DNA of 64,000 nt, taken from positions 310,001 to 374,000 of the forward strand of contig NW_021940924.1 of the NCBI RefSeq assembly GCF_004337985.1, written 5' to 3'. The notes beneath the pieces are model-generated. The model was given only the letters and a program-made list of their open reading frames with translations, ran no database searches and was not told the DNA's origin. The DNA is from Pyricularia pennisetigena. Its lineage: Eukaryota > Ascomycota > Sordariomycetes > Magnaporthales > Pyriculariaceae. This document shows positions 42,661-52,860 of the stretch, in pieces; position 1 is the first letter of the stretch; the number at the start of each line of letters is the position of its first letter. The position numbers were made by a program, and so were the translations under genes.

Positions 42661-43370
42661 TGGTTGAATGTCAAAGGGCCAAGACGGATGGGTTTACTTT
42701 GTATGCTGGAGCTCAAGTTTGCGCTGGGGTTCAGTCTTCCAAACAAATCCCAAGGCGGCGTTTATTCCAACCCACAATATCCGACATTGACGCCGATGGC
42801 AGTGTGAATTGAACTTGGCGAGAGGTGATAACCTACAGTTTGGTGCTGGGACCTGTGCGGCGAGCGACTTTGACACACCCACGACCAACTCAGGCCAGGC
42901 CAGGCCAGGCTTTCAAGAAACGAGCGTCATGGACTTTTAGACCACGGCAGGTCGAGAACTGGTTCTGATTCTTGCTCGGCCAGTACGGCGGATAGCCCAG
43001 CCCGCAGCAAAAACACTCAACATGATTATTGGTTTTGTATCTGCTCCTTATAGTGCCGATTGAGCCTGGGTACCCACTGCGTATGCATTCGACGACCCTA
43101 AGGGCTCTATTCTATAAGTCAAGCCGAAGTAATATACTGCTTGCACTGTTGCAGTGAATATCTACATAAGCAGCGAAATAGGAGTCACCATCACTTCGAG
43201 ATAATTCAGAATAAGTTATAGATTATAAAGCAGCTACGTTCTCTATGGAAAAGAATAAGTATCCATCATTATGCTAATTATATATATGTAAAAAAAGATA
43301 ACGATGCTGACCTTTTGAGTATGCAGCACCCAAAGATCAGGGCATGTGAGGCCAAATGACACTTAGAGAT
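42661..43370. other. Intergenic; short CCAGG reiteration and a weak R1 fragment
   Basis: CCAGG is reiterated at about 42893-42911. A partial R1-like stretch (GCACTGTTGCAGTG then ACTTCGAGATAATTC) lies at 43140-43205. Nothing else is recognised. Confidence 0.35.
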
Positions 43371-43919
43371 TCAATATATATGATAACATAAAGTCAGTGT
43401 TAAAAGAGTAACCAAGACAAGCGTCCCAAGAAACGTAAATTTCCACGCGTTGCGAAGTCCAAAATCTGCCTCCAAGGTGGCAAATCTGCTTTCCAAATTG
43501 ACAAGCTTAGTTTCCAATTCGATCCAAGACAATCGCCTGGGATTGCTCGACACACCTCCTTCCTCGCTCGTGACCCGGTCCCTCTCTGTTCTATGATAAT
43601 TTGGGTCTGTCAGAGTGGCGTAAAACGTACGGCCAACATCGGAATAAAGCTCTTTATACCCTTCCAAGCTGTGACTCGAAAGGTTTTTGGAAAACAGGTG
43701 CTTGCTTTGCGGTGTGTATATCCAAGTGTAGGCAGTCCCCTTGGTTGACAAGCGTACATCACAGGGGCTCACGGTTAGGTTCGTCTGCTTTTCTGGAACC
43801 GAGTCAGCCTTTGGTTTTCTCTTCATCCGGTTCTACTTACTGATGTGATCGGCTAGCTTCTGTCTGCATTTGGTATTCCATTCTTTCTTTTCACTGGAGG
43901 GACTCTGGCCGAATGACAT
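43371..43919 (-). CDS. Small tail-anchored coiled-coil protein of unknown function
   Basis: Exons 43919-43841 and 43792-43371 join in phase across a 48-bp intron to 166 residues: MSFGQSPSSEKKEWNTK, a Thr/Ser-containing middle (TAYTWIYTPQSKHLFSK), a heptad stretch (WIELETKLVNLESRFATLEA) and a C-terminal hydrophobic helix (FTFLGTLVLVTLLTLTLCYH). This layout suggests a tail-anchored protein on an internal membrane. A TATA-like CTATATAAGAG lies at about 43986-43996, upstream of the start. A truncated copy, with its promoter, lies inverted at 13.3-13.7 kb. Confidence 0.55.
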
Positions 43920-44468
43920 TGCTGGCGGGATTTTGGCTTGATTGACATGACTGCCCTTGAATCATATTGAATCGGAGACTCGAGACCTATATAAGAGCCA
44001 GACTAGGCTGGGCTGTGTACATTTGTGCAAACAGACCACTTCCATACGAGGCGGACAATATTTAGTCTGACCCAACGCACTCAGGCAAGCAATAGCCAAA
44101 GTAGACGTCGCGAACTGCGAGAGATTGACGGATGTGGCTCCTCAACGTCTGGTCTGATATTTGCATAGTCGCATGAGTCATCTACCAAGTCAGAAAAAGC
44201 CCAAAGTAGAATAAAAACGGCTTCTCGGCACCACTCTCAGTTTAGAGCAAAAACAGGATTTATGAGATCCATTTTTATCCATGGGATATACAAAACATGG
44301 CTTCTCGTACGTCTCGCTCCCTCCTAAGATGCTTCCTTCCAAGGTCCATCGGCTACCTAACAGGATGACTTTACCCACTCTCAGAAGCTAAACCGCCTGC
44401 CTACATAAAGATTACACTTCCTACTTGCCTGACTCATCGGAGACCGATGATGACGATCTCAAAACTGC
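43728..44468 (-). repeat. Duplicated block A, copy 2 (inverted mate about 13125-13714)
   Basis: Spans the 5' part of the tail-anchored protein gene, its promoter and the start of the acidic-protein gene. About 150 bp longer than copy 1 because of an internal indel. Confidence 0.75.
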
Positions 44469-44703
44469 AAGTACAGAATTCTCCGCCTTCAGCAGCGACA
44501 CGGACAACATGACCGACGGTTGCACAGATTATGAAGATGAGAAGCAGATCTTGAATGATATTGAACGTGTTATGTCGTTGCTGCAAAGACTAGCTGCTCA
44601 ACTGCGTAACGATGTTGCGCTGCTACAGCATAGCATTGTGGTTTTGGAGGGGTGTAGTACCGCCATGGAGAAGCATGAATTGCCAAATCAATCAGTGAAC
44701 TGA
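44365..44703 (+). pseudogene. Small acidic protein with C-terminal helix, early nonsense codon
   Basis: ATG 44365 opens MTLPTLRS and hits TAA at codon 9 (44389-44391). The same frame continues without interruption to 44703: a Ser/Asp/Glu-rich stretch (LPDSSETDDDDLKTAS), then a helix (LNDIERVMSLLQRLAAQLRN). The paralogue at 13246 has Arg at the nonsense position. The general layout (acidic N-terminus, helical end) also occurs in the protein at 53558-53902. Confidence 0.5.
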
Positions 44704-45565
44704 CCTAGTCCCACGAAGTCAGGTAGACGTTGGTTCAAGGGGACCAGAATCGGATGTGTAACGGGGTGATTACGGGAATGCGCCTACTGTAATACGAATG
44801 AAGTGTAATGTCGTGAAAACGATTTGAGAATAGTCATTAGAAATGCTTTCCAATCAAAGAAAGCAAAAAAGTGAGAATAGCCCCACAAACCCATTACTGT
44901 CTCTAGATTATCGTGGTATGAGCGAAACCGCATGACACCGGAGAGACATTAAGCATGGGAATAGCTTCATTCGGGAAAGCATACAAACGGTGAGAAGAGC
45001 GTGTTGCACTAGTAGGTGCGTAGTCAATCAGCCGATGTGGCTCTATGGAAGCGAAGTGAGCGGAGAAACAAGAATCAGATAAAATGGTGCCATATGCCAA
45101 GGATCCAACGCTCAGTCGCAGCTCAGTACCGCGACGGCGTGGGAATAGAAGAAAATTTAGCTATAGGTTTCTGCAGCAGCCAACTAACTCAAGAACTCGC
45201 GTGAGGTACTTTCCTTCCGGAAACCGAAGCGGCCGAAGCGGCATGCTTGTAATGAAATCAATTAGAAACAAAGGACACTATCTAAATCTATCTAAACCTA
45301 AACGCAGTTAAAATGAAATGAATGTTGATGTAAACTTATCGTCCCACAGTCGACTGTAATCCCCTCAAATGCTTGTTCCGGCTTGTCCTGCGTTGTCATC
45401 AGGATCGGGCGATGGGGTTAGATAAGACCGTGCTTGATCATACTGCGGCTGCTTCTGCGCAGACGCAGGATCCTGGGGTGAATTCTCCCCGTCGGCAAAC
45501 ATCAACGGGCTCTTGCTCCTGGTCTGCGGAGACGGGGGCTCGATCTTGACGGCTGGAGACCGGGT
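44704..45565. other. Intergenic, no gene recognised
   Basis: Only short frames. Towards 45420-45565 the sequence is G+C-rich with reiterated GGAGACGGGG-type words continuing into the end of the neighbouring gene. Confidence 0.35.
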
Positions 45566-46555
45566 CTAACCTGAAATAGCTGTAGACGTGGTCCCCATCC
45601 CAGTACCTGCCGGGGTCTCGTCCCAAGTGTCTGGAGACGGGGTTTTCCATCTCTTTTGTGGATCCTTTTTCTCCTCCATTTTACTCGACAACTCTGCTCT
45701 TTTCTTAGCTGTCCTAAGCATAGCTTCTTCTGCCTTGTCACGACTGCGAAACAATTTCCAAACTGTGCTTGGCACCTCCCAGGTTGTGTGAGTCTCCTTT
45801 GTCACTGTGTCGCGCCATACGAGTTCTACCTGCATAGCCCATGGCATCAGCGAGACGTCATTCTTGTTCTTCTTCCAATTGTGTCTGTCGAAGAAATATT
45901 CCATGTTAAATCGCTGTTCCCAAAGCTCTTGTTTATACTCGATTGCCACTGCTTTGACGGCCTCGACTACCCAGTTCTTTGTTTCTTTTTTCGATCTATT
46001 TTCGAACCGCTTTTCACACTCCGATCGTTCGACCTTTGATCTTTCTAGCCAATAGAGTCCATAATATTTCTTAAGCCGATACGTGGACCGTCCTTTTAGG
46101 AATATCTCTGTATACCAACCTGGTGCTGCATGTGCCTCAGTCAAAGACGTGACCATTGTCAAGGCTCCTTCAAACTCCAACTCATCGGCATAACACTGCT
46201 TCTCCTCATGTATTGAATTGGTAGGACCTTGGTGGTCAGAGGGGTTGGCTGCCTGGCCTACAGAGGTTCCAGTCACGGGAGCGTCCCCTGGAAAGTTGTT
46301 TGTCACTATCGATGGAACTCCTAGGCTGGCAGGCAAATTGCTCGGTTCCCGTCGTTGTATCTTAGGAGCCCTCAAGTCTTCACCAGAATTCCCCTCTTGT
46401 GTATCGGCTTTCCTCTTGCTTCTATGCGTTTTCCTGGCAGCATCAATTGTCTCAACATCACTCTGAGGGGTAGTGTCTTGAGGGGCGGCATCTTGAGGGG
46501 CAGTGTTGACAGGTACTTCCGGATGGAGCCGCGGAGATTTTCTTAAGCCTGCCAT
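45566..46555 (-). CDS. Hypothetical protein, 329 residues, single exon
   Basis: The ATG at 46555 gives MAGLRKSPRLHPEVP. The N-terminal 130 residues are low-complexity with APQD repeats and a basic cluster (KTHRSKRKAD). A compact-looking domain rich in Trp, Tyr and charged residues follows (APGWYTEIFLKGRSTYRLKK; YYGLYWLERSKVERS; NMEYFFDRHNWKKNKNDVSL), then a basic tail (RTAKKRAELSSKMEEKKDP). No known domain is recognised. The length of the frame without introns and its even codon use make it likely real. Confidence 0.6.
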   Translation of the reverse strand: MAGLRKSPRLHPEVPVNTAPQDAAPQDTTPQSDVETIDAARKTHRSKRKADTQEGNSGEDLRAPKIQRREPSNLPASLGVPSIVTNNFPGDAPVTGTSVGQAANPSDHQGPTNSIHEEKQCYADELEFEGALTMVTSLTEAHAAPGWYTEIFLKGRSTYRLKKYYGLYWLERSKVERSECEKRFENRSKKETKNWVVEAVKAVAIEYKQELWEQRFNMEYFFDRHNWKKNKNDVSLMPWAMQVELVWRDTVTKETHTTWEVPSTVWKLFRSRDKAEEAMLRTAKKRAELSSKMEEKKDPQKRWKTPSPDTWDETPAGTGMGTTSTAISG

Positions 46556-47291
46556 ATTTAGAGAAGGCAAGGACTAAAGGAAGGGTTCCATTTGATGTCG
46601 AGAATGGAACTGTGCAGCTCTTTTTTATAACAAGTATAAGCTGATTCTTGAGGCAGCGTCTTGGGTTTATAGCTTGCCTCCAAATCCGAGGTTAAGCCTT
46701 CTCGTTGAGAATCGAAGCACAGCCATCTATAGAAATCAGGCTTGAAAATTAGCAATCTACAAAGCTGCAAAATAGACTTTTCGTGTAACGCTATTATCTC
46801 ATTCGACATGGCCAGAACTTTGGTCTGTCAAGAATTAGGTCGCATTCTGTAGTTATCCTCTGCAAGGCCTTCGTGTCGAGGCTGACAGCTCCATCGAAAA
46901 TCTTAAAGAACGGCGTGTTCCCAGCTTCAAGTCCACAACTGGCCTTTGATAAGTTCAAATGTCCATGATTAAAGTTTACAATACTGCAGTGTCACAGTGC
47001 CGAACTCGCAGAACAAGGAGTTCAGATATCGTTACAGTATTATGGTTGTGCTTTGGTACATCACCCGTAAGATTGCAAGCATGCTCTTGTTTCCACCCGG
47101 GTAGACCTGCCCAGTAACTCTGACACATCGTACGCCGAAACCAGCGGTAACTAATAGGAGCATGCGGCTTCTCAGATCACACTTGATAAATTACTGACTG
47201 TCTGCAAACGATCAACATGTGAGGGCCTGCCAATGCCCCTCGATCAACATTAGTGCCTCTCTCTTTCTTCGTTTCGCTGAATGGCCGGAAA
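46556..47291. other. Intergenic between divergent genes
   Basis: Probably contains the promoters of the 329-residue gene (minus) and the secreted-protein gene (plus). No repeat or RNA is recognised. Confidence 0.35.
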
Positions 47292-47962
47292 ATGAAGGGT
47301 CTCACGGTGATTGCTGCCATCACCGGAACCGCTCACGCTCAAATCATCGGTGGTGCCCCACAGAGCTCAGAGTCGTGCGTGGGCCATGCTGTCGCTGCTG
47401 GCTGCGACATCACCCATAGTCCCTGTCCATGTGAGCCTGCCATCACCGTCAAGATAGGCGCCGACGACGCTTCTTGCGTCTTCAAGCATCGCAGCGCGCA
47501 TGTTGCGGTAAGCATGTGCCCCGTAGTCAACACATCGCCTAGTCTCGGCCTTGCTCACCAATAACCTTCATTGCTCCAAACGGCATCCCCCTTGCCCTCC
47601 AGGCGACCTGCCACAACTCTACAGACAGTAAATTCAAATCCACATCCACAAACTCTACTGCGTCGGGCGTCATGAACACCCCGATTGCCACCGGCGCAAG
47701 CTCCCTTCCCATCGCTATGAATTGGACCTACGCTAGCACTACCACCGGCGCAGTCATTCCAAAGCCAACAGCAGGGCAAAGCCTTACCGCTCGACTTCCC
47801 GCCACTGCTGGAGCTGCAAGTCTCTCTTCTAGGGAGCTGGCCATGGTTGTTCTTTGTTCTTTGTGCTTTGCTGTAAATGGGCTCATTCTATCTCTCCTCC
47901 ACATATCTTTTACAATTCCCCTTCTCCCAACTACCCATCGCGAGCTCTTCATTAAGACCTAG
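47292..47962 (+). CDS. Small secreted Cys-containing protein, possibly GPI-anchored
   Basis: Exons 47292-47507 and 47603-47962 join in phase to 191 residues. MKGLTVIAAITGTAHA is a signal peptide. The mature part has a Cys cluster (CVGHAVAAGCDITHSPCPCE and two later Cys), then a Thr/Ser-rich, possibly O-glycosylated stretch with NxS/T sites. It ends in a hydrophobic segment (LAMVVLCSLCFAVNG) compatible with a GPI signal or membrane anchor. The downstream codons after that segment may be a frame extension. The last-exon part is duplicated at 15238. It resembles cell-surface or effector-type proteins, but no family is recognised. Confidence 0.55.
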
Positions 47963-48446
47963 CGTCATTGGTTCTTCATTTTCTTCTATTTCCAGATAAT
48001 TAGAAATGGTAGCTCCGTAATACTAAACTTTGTCAGAGAACCGCTTGCACATCGGATTCTATGGCCTTATTGTTGAGATTGAAAGCAAAGCCGGCGCATG
48101 GACTCGCCATCTTCCATTTGAACAAGCGAGTGAATCGCTTGCATTTAGGCCCACCATTCTGAGTCCGGATTCTACGTCGGTTGACTGGCGCTTTCAAGTA
48201 GCCTGCTCAAGCTAGTCCAATCACATTATAGAGATAGAGCCACTCCCGGTAGAGAACTACGTGACGGTACAGTCGGCGAAGACATGTCTTGCATGATCCT
48301 AATGAAAAGATTTACCATGGATTTTGTATCTGCAGTTCCGTCGAATGACAGCGCCATCGGTACCCAAAGTGGGCGAATCGGCCCGGGGCCGGTCTGGTAG
48401 AAGCTTGACTATGTCGTTCACCAATTCTTCTTCAGCTGCCGAGTCT
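47690..48446 (+). repeat. Duplicated block B, copy 2 (direct mate about 15238-15965)
   Basis: Runs from the last exon of the secreted-protein gene into the C-terminal codons of the MATKD-type gene on the other strand. It is collinear with copy 1 with scattered substitutions. Confidence 0.75.
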
Positions 48447-48991
48447 GCCAAATAGTCCTCTTCGTTGCTGTCTTGCCCATAGATTAACGGGAACGATTCA
48501 GCCTGATCTTTCTGAACCTCGACTTCAGCCTGGGTTTTCTCCGGTTTCCCATCCCCTTTGTGTTCTTTGTCACCATCGCCAAGAACGCTGTACCGCTGCC
48601 TTTCCGGACCCGTAGCGGTGGCTGTGAACTCCTCTGGACAGTCGTCTCGATCCGAGTCCGAGTCTGACAAAAGGAGAATGTTATGGTCTCTAAAGTCATA
48701 GGGTTGCAAGGTCCGTGGCCTAAGCGTGCGAGCCTTCCGACGCTGGTCGCTCAGATAGTTAGCGAACGCACCAGGCGCAACATCTGAAAGTGGTCTTCCG
48801 TTGTCTTTCTTGCTGTCGGCCGAGAAAAAGACAAATTCTCTTAGTTCTCCGATCTTGGGTCCCCAGAGGCGTTTTTCTCCACTGATTTTGGATGAAAGCT
48901 TTTGAAGGCTTGCGCGCCACCGGTCCTTTGTGGCCATCTTATATGATGCATACAGAGTCACGCCGCAGTGCGATAGGTAGCAATGGAACAT
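48299..48991 (-). CDS. MATKD-type hypothetical protein with acidic C-terminal half
   Basis: ATG 48991 gives 230 residues; the more conserved start may be the internal Met at about 48937 (MATKDRWRASLQKLSSK). The N-terminal third is basic and probably folded (RLWGPKIGELREFVFFSADS). The rest is rich in Asp/Glu/Ser (LLLSDSDSDRDDCPEEF) and includes EEELVNDIVKLLPDRPRADS. Both ends have separate truncated copies: the N-terminus at 19348 and the C-terminus at 15770-15965. It lies downstream of the coiled-coil gene on the same strand. No family is recognised. Confidence 0.5.
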   Translation of the reverse strand: MFHCYLSHCGVTLYASYKMATKDRWRASLQKLSSKISGEKRLWGPKIGELREFVFFSADSKKDNGRPLSDVAPGAFANYLSDQRRKARTLRPRTLQPYDFRDHNILLLSDSDSDRDDCPEEFTATATGPERQRYSVLGDGDKEHKGDGKPEKTQAEVEVQKDQAESFPLIYGQDSNEEDYLADSAAEEELVNDIVKLLPDRPRADSPTLGTDGAVIRRNCRYKIHGKSFH

Positions 48992-49564
48992 CTCTCAACA
49001 TCTACGAATTCATGGTTCACTGTATTTATATAAGCACGAAGCAAATAACTGCTTGTTGGTAGCTGTATGTATGCCGTAATCGCAGTCTACGTAGCCAGTA
49101 AAGGTTGATCTGACTCGCCTGACCTTCGACCGTGAGGTAGGCTGCTCTTGCCATCACTAGTCGTCCCACATCTGTTTGCCATTTGCCTTTCTCTTTCAGC
49201 CTCTAAGGAAGTCATCATACTTTCTTTTCTTGCTGGTGCGCTTGCTTTCTACCTGCTGCGTCTCATTCAGTCTGTTCCATAGAGTGAGAATAAGCTGGTG
49301 TTTGGACCTTGCCTCGGTTCTTGCGGCAGTACGCAGCTTTTGCAAGTTCTCATTAGTCGATCTCAATTGACTGGTGGTCTCTATCAGGGCGTCCTTGGTC
49401 AGACACAGCTCTTGTTCTATCAACTCTTTGCTGAAGATCGTATCTTGAAGCTGCTCGCACCGATCGATCAACAAATTATGCATTCTCTCGTGTTCGTCCT
49501 CGTCTTTCAGCTGCCAGCAAGGCGGCCTATCCGAGAACCCTTCCCTCGAGATCAAGCTATTCAT
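48797..49564 (-). repeat. Duplicated block C, copy 2 (inverted mate about 18788-19548)
   Basis: Contains the complete coiled-coil gene, the intergenic spacer and the start of the MATKD-type gene, in the same gene order as copy 1. Confidence 0.75.
49196..49564 (-). CDS. Coiled-coil protein with putative nuclear localisation signal, copy 2
   Basis: ATG 49564 gives 122 residues: a short start (MNSLISREGFSDRPPC), a helix over most of the length (WQLKDEDEHERMHNLLIDRC; ELIEQELCLTKDALIETTSQ) and a basic end (VESKRTSKKRKYDDFLRG) that fits a nuclear signal. It is about 200 bp upstream of the MATKD-type gene on the same strand, an arrangement kept in copy 1. The two products may act together; this is inference from co-duplication. 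Confidence 0.55.
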   Translation of the reverse strand: MNSLISREGFSDRPPCWQLKDEDEHERMHNLLIDRCEQLQDTIFSKELIEQELCLTKDALIETTSQLRSTNENLQKLRTAARTEARSKHQLILTLWNRLNETQQVESKRTSKKRKYDDFLRG

Positions 49565-49920
49565 TTCGTTGGTTATGAAAAAGTAGCATTACCTGATATC
49601 ATGCGCATTCTGTATACATATGCGATTTTTTAAAGCAGGTATCAGCTTCCATGACTGCCTTCCAATTTAGATGCGTTCAATCGTGAGCCACTTTTAGAAT
49701 AGCCATGAATGCATTTGCCAGAAGGCTTGAAACCGAATATGGATATCATAAGCAGTATCTTAATTCTCAGATACAACACTATCTTATGGCCAGAAAGAAA
49801 GTTCCAGTTTCTTTTAGAGCCCTCCTGCGCATCTGAGCAGCATTCATTCTTGTATCAGTGTACTCTGGCGAACAGACGTAAGGAAAGGCCGGTCCTTGTG
49901 CCCTTGTCTTCTGCTTCAAA
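49565..49920. other. Intergenic between the coiled-coil gene and the ferric reductase
   Basis: Likely promoter region for the divergent genes. No specific motif is supported. Confidence 0.35.
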
Positions 49921-51704
49921 ATGGACTCGGCACTCCAACGTTACGCGCTGTGTGTCGGAGGCCTGCTTCTTCTACTCTTGACTTCGCGATTCATCTACAA
50001 ATACAGAGGCCATCTACGCCCTCTGCAGACAGCCTTTCGACTTCACTTTCTGTATCGTGATATCGGGAGCCTCCCCATACCGATCGCTGTGTGGAGCCTC
50101 TGCTTCGTGGCTGCTAACATATCCATACTCTTCAAAGCTCCTGCCCTCCGATCAGTCCGGGCTGGGTATTTGGTCATATTCAACATCCAGCCGTTGCTTT
50201 TTGCAGTTCATTCGGATTTTCTTATTGACCTGCTTGGTGCTAGCCGTCAATCATACTTTTTCTTCCATCGGGTCGCAGCATGGACAACCGCCATCTTGAC
50301 AGCATTTCACAGCATAGGAATGATACTCAACGGTCAATCATTTTCCTTCAACAATTGCAGCAACATTTTGGTCTTCTCAGTAAGAGATCACTTCCCGTAG
50401 CAAGCCCGCCGAACATCGAACATGATCAACTGACCGAACAAGGCTGCCTGTGCCGTCCAGCTTCTGATACCTACGTCCTTTAGCTTCTTCAAAAATCGGT
50501 TTTACGAAGTGTTCATCGTACTACATTACTGCTTAGCGGCCAGTGCTGCTGTAGGTATTGCTTGGCACCTGCGGTCGGTCTTTGACTTCTCGAACCCCGG
50601 ATGTTTGGAAGTGTATTGCGTTAGCTTTGTTACCGTTTTCTTGATCCTCTGCGTGTATCGTACTTGCTGTCTCATATGCCGCAACCTGAAAGGAGGCAAG
50701 CTAGCAAGCGTATCCGTCAGCCTTGAGCCATCACATCTGGTGGCAATCAAAGTGACCATACATTTGCCCCGCCCTTTGCGTATTGCCGCCGGCCAGTACG
50801 TCAATTTGACCATTCCCTCGCTCGACGCGTCATCCTCTATCCAAAGCCACCCGTTTGTGGTGACTTCGTGGTCAAAAGATAGGCAAAAAAGCCTAGACCT
50901 TTTTGTCGAGCGCCGGCGCGGGTTTACCAGGAAACTCCATCTGGCAGATAGTCAGGAAGGACGACACGCCATCATCAGTGGGCCATTTGGGAGACGTGTT
51001 TCACTGCTGGAGTTCGATTTTGTGCTGCTGCTGGCGAGTGGCTACGGCATTGCTGCTCAAGCAGCTTACCTCAGAGAGCTGGTTTCCAGAGGAAACAGAC
51101 AAAAGGCACATCTTGTCTGGCTTATCTCGAAGCGAGGTGAGTTCGACCAGGATAGAGCAGCGTTTCACTTATGAGTGCTAATCGTTCCTAGACATTATCA
51201 ACCCGGCCGGCCAATGGCTTCTCAACCCGGTCCTTGATCAGGACACCAAGAAGGCAAGGTCTATCCTCATCCTTGTGCGGACCCAGCTAACCGGACCTCA
51301 GATGATATTGATCTCCATTTTCGACAACGTAGGGTCCTTGGAAGGCACCCCTTCTGCCGCTGACTCGACTGTGGCGAAGACGTTTGGCGGTCGAGCAAGA
51401 CTGTACAAAGGAAAACCGGACCTCAAAGCTATCATTAGAAAAGGCATGCAAGATTGTCTCTGCGAAGAAAGAAGTCGAAACGGACGCCTGCTGTTACTCA
51501 GTGAGTTACTTCTCCTGCAACATGCATGAGCAAAACTAACTGGACCAAGTCTCTGCCCCCCTAGAAGCCAGACTCCACGTGAAGCGGGCTCTACGGAGCT
51601 ACTTGCAAGAGCTAAAAGCCGGGTCGGACTCCAGGACAAGCTACGGAAGCCTCAATCATTCTGTAGATGTCTCCATAGAAGAGCTGGATTTCCAGCCCGA
51701 ATAG
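49921..51704 (+). CDS. Ferric reductase-like transmembrane flavocytochrome (FRE family)
   Basis: Exons 49921-50379, 50443-51136, 51192-51500 and 51550-51704 join in phase to 538 residues. The N-terminal membrane domain carries the paired haem histidines (FFFHRVAAWTTAILTAFHSI and FYEVFIVLHYC then GIAWHL). An FAD-binding barrel with HPFVVTSW follows, then an NAD-binding region with ISGPFGRRVS and ASGYGIAAQAAYLREL, ending VDVSIEELDFQPE as in the family. It would move electrons from cytosolic NADPH across the plasma membrane to reduce ferric or cupric ions outside. It is convergent with the RING gene, with 27 bp between the stops. Ferric reductases are a reported Starship auxiliary family. Confidence 0.87.
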
Positions 51705-51731
51705 TATTGTTTGATTCTCTCCTTCTTAGCC

Positions 51732-52480
51732 TCAAGAAAATACAGCTGCGTCAACCATGCTCTCGAGTCCGAGTGGCTTCCACTCCAGCGGCAAAACATC
51801 GTATACGTGTTTCTTGCAGCGGGGACAGGGCCCGCCGTCTCTTTCTTTGGTGTCGATCTGGCACGCCTGAAACCATTTTAGGCTGCAGACATCATGGTAC
51901 ACATGACCTGAGCTTGAACGTTGTCAGCCCTACTCGTCCGGAAGAAGATATCATAACTAGCCGCATTTCAAGACCATCATGTCCTCGCTGTCTTCCAGGC
52001 CAAAGCATTTGGTCCAGAACACCTGAAATATGCTCTGATCGCCTAGCTCTTTGTGGCTGTCGCAGCCTCGGTTTGCACAAGTCGGACAAATTGGCTGCGA
52101 TCACGCCTTAGCTGTTACGAATAATGTTGGTGGGTGAGGGGGAACACAACTTACACACCCGCAGCCGCTTAATGCGAAGCAGTTGTCGCTGGAGCTGGAA
52201 ATTTGCGTGCATTTGGAGCATCGAAAGCCCGTATCCTCTGTCGTCAGGTCGACTAACATCCGCTGATCTTGCAACTGCGTCGGCCTATGCTTCTCTTGCC
52301 GCCAGTGATAGCGAGAAGGCGAGGGTGGCGCGCTGTCGAAAGGCTGGCTCGTTGAGTCATTGTCTTGCTGCAATACTGTAGCCCAAGCCGAAGAATCGCT
52401 CGGCAGCTGGACTGTCCGCAACTCTCGCTGCAGGCTGTTGATGCGATTAACAAGATCTTGTTTCTCACGCTCGTACAGTT
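51732..52480 (-). CDS. RING-type zinc-finger protein, 5' end truncated at an R1-like junction
   Basis: Exons 52480-52155, 52094-51962 and 51907-51732 join in phase. The visible protein starts in a coiled coil (YEREKQDLVNRINSLQREL), has a low-complexity linker, then a Cys-rich cluster (FRCSKCTQISSSSDNCFALS, GCGC, PICPTCANRGC) and a RING-like finger (VLKCGHVYHDVCSLKWFQAC then GGPCPRCKKHVYDVLP). The last intron begins with GC instead of GT (51961-51908). Such proteins often act as E3 ubiquitin ligases. Upstream of codon 1 the frame meets a stop where an R1-type sequence (GCTCCTAACTG reversed) begins, so the start is lost or in a further exon. Confidence 0.6.
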
Positions 52481-52689
52481 AGGAGCAATACGATCTTCCT
52501 TTCGTCAGCATACATCGATTTTCTACATCTGCCCCATACAGTGTAGGTTACCGTTGCGTTGATTACTGTGTACTCATTCGTCCTGGTGAAACGACTTCCA
52601 ATTGCCATTCGGTTATACGCTAGAGTCAAGTATTCTCATGTCCCACTCGTACCGTCACGGGAGATATTCGGTTGAACATTCAAGTGGGA

Positions 52690-52860
52690 GAATCACAGCT
52701 ACTTCGAGATACTTTCGCAGACGGGCATTAGAGCCAAGAATGGCTGTTTGTAGCTACTTGTGCAGCCAAACCTGGATCTTCCTCCATCTTGCCAAGTAGT
52801 TTCAGCATAGTTAGGTACTGAAAGCGGAAGATAGATCTGCTCCAAATTGTAGAATCTTCG
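52690..52860 (+). repeat. Dispersed repeat R1, copy c
   Basis: Shares AATCACAGCTACTTCGAGATAC, TTAGAGCCAAGAATGGCTG, CTGGATCTTCCTCCATCTTGCC and CTGAAAGCGGAAGATAG with other R1 copies, in the same order. Confidence 0.65.

Noticed and set aside
42885..42911. CRISPR-like or tandem array at the CCAGG reiteration
   Set aside because: Only about four 5-bp units; a simple repeat in a eukaryotic genome.
45502..46466. Several frames opposite the 329-residue gene
   Set aside because: They are antisense shadows of a continuous, better-supported frame.
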